From positions 310,001 to 374,000 of the forward strand of contig CAWIWV010000001.1 of assembly GCA_963839925.1 (NCBI GenBank): DNA of 64,000 nt, in the 5' to 3' direction. Of the stretch, positions 60,334 through 64,000 are shown piece after piece. This stretch comes from Bog-756 sp963839925 (GTDB lineage Bacteria > Actinomycetota > Acidimicrobiia > Acidimicrobiales > RAAP-2). Positions within the stretch are counted from its first letter, which is position 1. Each line of letters starts with the position of its first letter. The position numbers and the translations under genes were made by a program. The notes under the pieces are model-generated. The model saw only the letters and a program-made list of their open reading frames with translations. It ran no database searches and had not been told where the DNA came from.

Positions 60334-61355
60334 GCACAGTATTGGTCACGGGTTCCGCGGGATTCATCGGCGGCTATGTCGTCAAGGAGCTCCTCGACCG
60401 GGGACACGACGTCATCGGTCTGGACAACTATTCGAAGTACGGGCCCGTCAAGCGGTCCTACGACGACCACAAGAGGTACCGCTTCGTCGAGGCGGACGCC
60501 CGTGACGTCGATCTGGTCGAAGGGCTGCTGGCGGAGTGCGACCACTTCATCGCTGGGGCGGCGATGATCGGCGGCATCTCCTACTTCCATACCTATGCCT
60601 ACGACCTTCTGGCCACCAACGAGCGGATCACCGCAGCGTCGTGTGACGCCGCGATCAAGGCCCATCGGAATGGCCGACTGAAGAAGGTGACGTATCTCAG
60701 CTCGTCGATGGTCTTCGAATCGGCGGACGCCTGGCCGTCGTATGAAGGCCAGGAGCACGAGGTCCCTCCTCCGGTGTCGTCCTACGGGTTCCAGAAGTTG
60801 GCCGTCGAGTACTTCGCTCGGGCAGCATTCGACCAGTACGAGTTGCCTTTTACCATCATCCGACCGTTCAACTGCGTCGGCATCGGTGAACGCCGCGCGC
60901 TAGGGGACGTCGAGATTCTGAGCGGAAATGTCAGTCTCGCGATGAGCCACGTGGTTCCCGACCTCGTGCAGAAGGTCATCAAAGGTCAGGACCCTCTGCA
61001 CATCCTGGGTGACGGGACACAGATCCGGCACTACACGTACGGAGGCGATCTGGCCGAAGGGATCGTCACAGCGATGGAGCACCCGGCAGCTCTCAACGAG
61101 GACTTCAACTTGTCGACCGACCAGTCGACGACGGTCCTCGAGTTGGCGCAAGCCATTTGGACCGCTATCAAGGGACCCGACGTGCCGTTTCACTGGACCT
61201 CCGATCCGCCGTTCGCGCACGACGTGAGCCGCAGAGTCCCCTCGACCGAGAAGGCGAAGCGGGTCCTTGGTTTTGAGGCAACGACCTCGCTCGAGAAGCT
61301 CCTGCAGGACGTCATCCCATGGATCGAACGGGCAGTTGCCGAGGGAACGATCTGA
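60330..61355 (+). CDS. NAD-dependent sugar epimerase/dehydratase (extended SDR)
   Basis: 341 aa from ATG 60330; upstream in-frame sequence belongs to the GT2 gene. LVTGSAGFIGGYVVKELLDRG nucleotide site, Ser in VTYLSSSMVFE, YGFQKLAVEYF catalytic YxxxK, and PFNCVGIGERRA. It resembles UDP-glucose 4-epimerase/UDP-glucuronate decarboxylase-type enzymes, so with the upstream dehydrogenase it may make a uronic-acid-derived or pentose sugar. The product is not determinable from sequence. Confidence 0.9.
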   Translation: MSTVLVTGSAGFIGGYVVKELLDRGHDVIGLDNYSKYGPVKRSYDDHKRYRFVEADARDVDLVEGLLAECDHFIAGAAMIGGISYFHTYAYDLLATNERITAASCDAAIKAHRNGRLKKVTYLSSSMVFESADAWPSYEGQEHEVPPPVSSYGFQKLAVEYFARAAFDQYELPFTIIRPFNCVGIGERRALGDVEILSGNVSLAMSHVVPDLVQKVIKGQDPLHILGDGTQIRHYTYGGDLAEGIVTAMEHPAALNEDFNLSTDQSTTVLELAQAIWTAIKGPDVPFHWTSDPPFAHDVSRRVPSTEKAKRVLGFEATTSLEKLLQDVIPWIERAVAEGTI

Positions 61356-61405
61356 ACGCACAAGCGCGATTTCGATTGTGTCGCCCATAGACGCATGCGG
61401 CGATC

Positions 61406-64000
61406 GTGACTGATGAGGTCGAGGTTGAAGCGATAGCGAGCGGCCAGCCTCCGTACTCGCCATGGCCGGACCTGAAGGCGGTGGCCGGGTGCGTCCTCGT
61501 TGCTCTGGTCGCGTTCGCCGGCTCGTTTCTGGTCCCGGGTCCGACCACGAATGTCGTCCGTACGACAGCGGTGGGACCGATTTCGACCGCCGCGGCACAG
61601 CCAAGAACGGTCATCCTCGGGCAGAGCCATTCCAGCAATGCCTCCTTCGACCTCGATCTCCGGTTCCGCTTCCGTATCGATGTCCTGAAGACCGGCGAAA
61701 CGCTGTTCGATGTCGGGTCGCCGAAGGCTGGCGTGACGGCATGGGTGAGCCGGCCCATCGACGGATACCGGTACGTGGTCGTGAGTGGACCAGGCTTCTC
61801 GGCCGTCCTGGTCAACCACGTCGTCGCCGGCCAGACCTATGCGGCATCGGTTGTCATCGAGGGCGGCAAGAGCATCACCGCGTCGGTCGATGGCCGACAG
61901 CAGTTCTCCTACGACGATCTCCGGTTGAACCTGCTGCCGTCCGTGAAGAGCGCGACGATCGGAGGTCCGTCCCCGGCATCACTGGGCAGAGGCCAGGCCG
62001 CATCTGGTCAGCTCGGCTCGAATCCGTCGCCGCTGCTCGGCACCGTCTCTGGCTTCACCCTCTCATCGCGTGAGCTGGCCCCAGCCGGATCGGCAACCGT
62101 CATCTCCGCGCTCCGTGTCTTGGCCGGAGTGGCAGCGTTCTCGGCACTTGTCCTCCTCGCACTTCGATTTGTCACGGGTGCTCTGGTCGCTCGGCGGCTG
62201 GGCGTCTTTACCCCGTCGAAGCGCGAGTCACCGGTGTGGTTTCAGTGGGTGCGCGAGCACAGTTTGCCGATCGGGCTCGTTCTGCTCGTGGCCGGAATCG
62301 CGACGCTCGCCATCGTCACCCCGCTGGACAATGCCGTGGTGCAGCAGTCGGGCACGCAACAACTTGCGGCCGGGGACGTCGGGCCGAACCAAAGGACGAC
62401 GTACGCACTGTTCGGTGAGCCCACGGTCTTCGGAAGGGCCGCGTCGGTCGATGTTCACCTTGCATTCCAGTTGCGGCTCGACGGACCTCTTTCGATTCGA
62501 GGTGCTGCAATTCCGGTCGTCTCGACGCTCAGCGGCGACCACGGCATCCAGTTCATGATGGGTCGTTCGGGTGGAAAGCCGTATCTGACGGCGACCGTGG
62601 GAAGCAACGCTTCGCTCGCCCCCAGGGGCACCTACAACCTGCTCTTCAACTTTCCTCTGCATCAGTGGGTCACCGCGTCTGTCGACGTCTATCGGAGTCA
62701 GTCATTCGACTTCATGATCGACGGGCAGCAGGTCCAGTCACTCACCTTCAACGTTCCGGTCCTCTATCCGGCGCCGGCTGTGTTGACCGTTGACGGTGCG
62801 TTCGGCGGCTCCGTTCGGAACGTGGCCCTGCAGACCACCCTCTATCGGCAACAGCCGAGTCGAGTTCCCTACCTCTTGATCCGCCTTGCCCAGGGGATGG
62901 GAATCATCGCGATCATTGCGGCCACGATCCTTCTCGCCCAGCGTCTCCTCACCCGTGTCGTTCCGTCCCCGGTTCGGGTCCGACGGCCTCTTGTCCTCAC
63001 CACGTTCTGGACAATGGGCGTTGGGATTGTGGTGAACATCGTCGTCGATCTCTTTCACTTCCAGGGGAGCAGTCTGCTCTACACCGAGCGGAATACGTGG
63101 CTCTATAACCCGTTTGTTCGATTCGAAGATTTCTTCGGCCCGTTCGAGCTCTTGCGGAGCTTTAATCCATACAACATTCAACATGGAAACTATCCGCCAG
63201 TTGGATATTGGCTTCTCGCTCCAATACTCTGGATGAATGAATATGCCGCACTGTTTCTGACGTTTGCAGTGGCGGTCGGTTTCATGATTTGGTGGGTTTC
63301 CAGATCCTTCACGCAAGGGATCGCGCCGTACCAACGAGTGCTCGTCGTGATCGTCGCGCTCTTATCTCTTCCCGTCTCCTTTGGCATCGACCGTGGCAAC
63401 CTCGACCTGGTCATCTTCGCCATGATCGTTTTGGGAGTTGCCGCATTCGAACAGAATCGAAATGTGTTGGCTGCGTGGTGGTTCGGGTTCACCAGCGCCG
63501 CAATTCTCTTCCCCGTTCTCTACCTTCTCCTGTTCCTACGGGGACGAAAGTTGAAATACCTTGTGCTTGGCGTGGTCATTGCCGGATTCCTGAGCCTCTT
63601 GGGATTTGCCGGATTTCGACACGGATTTACTCATACCCTTTACGGATTCAAAGAAGCCTTCTCCACGTTTCAGTTCAACTACGACAGGCCAACCAGCTCG
63701 ACGCCTTACGATGGATCGATCATCGGCTGGGTGCAGAGCATCGGCTATGCGATCAACGGAGTGGGCGGGGCCCAAGCGATCGAGAACGTGATCAGGCCGG
63801 CAGTCGTGCCTGTCGACATTCTCGCTGGCCTACTGCTTGCGTGGTACCTGCGATTCCGCGAGGGATCCCTTTGGCACTCCCTCACGCTGATCACCGGGGT
63901 GTTCATCCTGCTCAACGAGTCGTACTACTACGACTTGCTCTTCCTGTTCATCCCGCTGGCACTCTTCGTCAGGGATTCGACTGTCAGCCGGAGGGGGATC
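61406..64000 (+). CDS. GT87-like polytopic glycosyltransferase with two extracytoplasmic beta-sandwich domains (3' truncated by window end)
   Basis: The GTG at 61406 opens 865 codons to the window edge without a stop. Layout: a transmembrane helix (about 25-45), a LamG/concanavalin-like domain (about 60-215), helix (about 232-255), helix (about 290-310), a second similar domain (about 325-480), then many helices. Both sandwich domains share the pattern of a hydrophobic strand followed by SVDGRQQFSY or FMIDGQQVQS. The membrane part has NPFVRFEDFF and NIQHGNYPPVGYWLLAPI, then GIDRGNLDLVIF, as in DUF2029/GT87 polyprenyl-phosphate-sugar mannosyltransferases. The end is missing. Confidence 0.75.
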   Translation, partial: MTDEVEVEAIASGQPPYSPWPDLKAVAGCVLVALVAFAGSFLVPGPTTNVVRTTAVGPISTAAAQPRTVILGQSHSSNASFDLDLRFRFRIDVLKTGETLFDVGSPKAGVTAWVSRPIDGYRYVVVSGPGFSAVLVNHVVAGQTYAASVVIEGGKSITASVDGRQQFSYDDLRLNLLPSVKSATIGGPSPASLGRGQAASGQLGSNPSPLLGTVSGFTLSSRELAPAGSATVISALRVLAGVAAFSALVLLALRFVTGALVARRLGVFTPSKRESPVWFQWVREHSLPIGLVLLVAGIATLAIVTPLDNAVVQQSGTQQLAAGDVGPNQRTTYALFGEPTVFGRAASVDVHLAFQLRLDGPLSIRGAAIPVVSTLSGDHGIQFMMGRSGGKPYLTATVGSNASLAPRGTYNLLFNFPLHQWVTASVDVYRSQSFDFMIDGQQVQSLTFNVPVLYPAPAVLTVDGAFGGSVRNVALQTTLYRQQPSRVPYLLIRLAQGMGIIAIIAATILLAQRLLTRVVPSPVRVRRPLVLTTFWTMGVGIVVNIVVDLFHFQGSSLLYTERNTWLYNPFVRFEDFFGPFELLRSFNPYNIQHGNYPPVGYWLLAPILWMNEYAALFLTFAVAVGFMIWWVSRSFTQGIAPYQRVLVVIVALLSLPVSFGIDRGNLDLVIFAMIVLGVAAFEQNRNVLAAWWFGFTSAAILFPVLYLLLFLRGRKLKYLVLGVVIAGFLSLLGFAGFRHGFTHTLYGFKEAFSTFQFNYDRPTSSTPYDGSIIGWVQSIGYAINGVGGAQAIENVIRPAVVPVDILAGLLLAWYLRFREGSLWHSLTLITGVFILLNESYYYDLLFLFIPLALFVRDSTVSRRGI

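Overview
The window is one stretch of high-GC chromosome from an actinobacterium. The order glyA - WecA-like transferase - atpZ/atpI - atpBEFHAGDC, several coenzyme-F420-type proteins, a DUF222/HNH protein, an ECF42-type sigma factor with its DGPF partner, and apparently leaderless promoters all point to Actinomycetota. I favour the class Acidimicrobiia, because of the large secreted phosphate-binding-like proteins with IPT/TIG domains, but that is inference. No rRNA, tRNA, CRISPR array, prophage or insertion sequence was recognised.

Region 1 (1-9.4 kb) is a phosphate-uptake (pst) locus of unusual build. The end of pstA and then pstB are followed, in overlapping frames, by two secreted binding-protein-like polypeptides that each end in a membrane anchor, then by a sortase-fold membrane protein that has lost its catalytic His and Cys. 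A separately expressed IPT/TIG plus binding-protein-like exoprotein follows and ends at a strong terminator.

Region 2 (9.4-33.8 kb) is housekeeping. It holds greA-leuC-leuD on the minus strand, a YbhN-like membrane protein, rpiB-glyA, a WecA-like transferase, the full F1Fo ATP synthase operon (with a delta subunit whose N-terminal domain is duplicated and an epsilon subunit with insertions), a DUF222/HNH protein, glpX, murA (active-site Cys replaced by Asp), meaB-treS and galT. Gaps between these genes carry short tandem repeats that very often include a copy of the preceding stop codon.

Region 3 (34.6-39.5 kb) is assimilatory sulfur metabolism. A siroheme synthase gene is divergent from cysH - sulfite reductase - a ferredoxin/FrhB (F420H2 dehydrogenase-like) protein. 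The last two genes are translationally coupled, which suggests a two-subunit F420H2-dependent sulfite reductase, although the FrhB-like gene carries a +1 frameshift as sequenced.

Region 4 (39.5-46.8 kb) holds assorted stress and redox genes: an AhpD-like protein, an EthD-like protein, ychF (also frameshifted at a homopolymer), an F420-dependent NADP reductase-like gene, msrB-msrA, a YdeI-like protein, a DGPF/YCII protein with its ECF42 sigma factor, and a SnoaL-like protein.

Region 5 (46.8-64 kb) is a cell-surface glycan region with visibly lower GC in its first half. It contains GT2 glycosyltransferases, a methyltransferase, an OafA-type acyltransferase, two GT-C-like polytopic proteins, NAD-dependent sugar epimerases, a Gfo/Idh/MocA oxidoreductase, a UDP-sugar dehydrogenase operon, and at the right edge the start of a large GT87-like membrane protein with two beta-sandwich domains.
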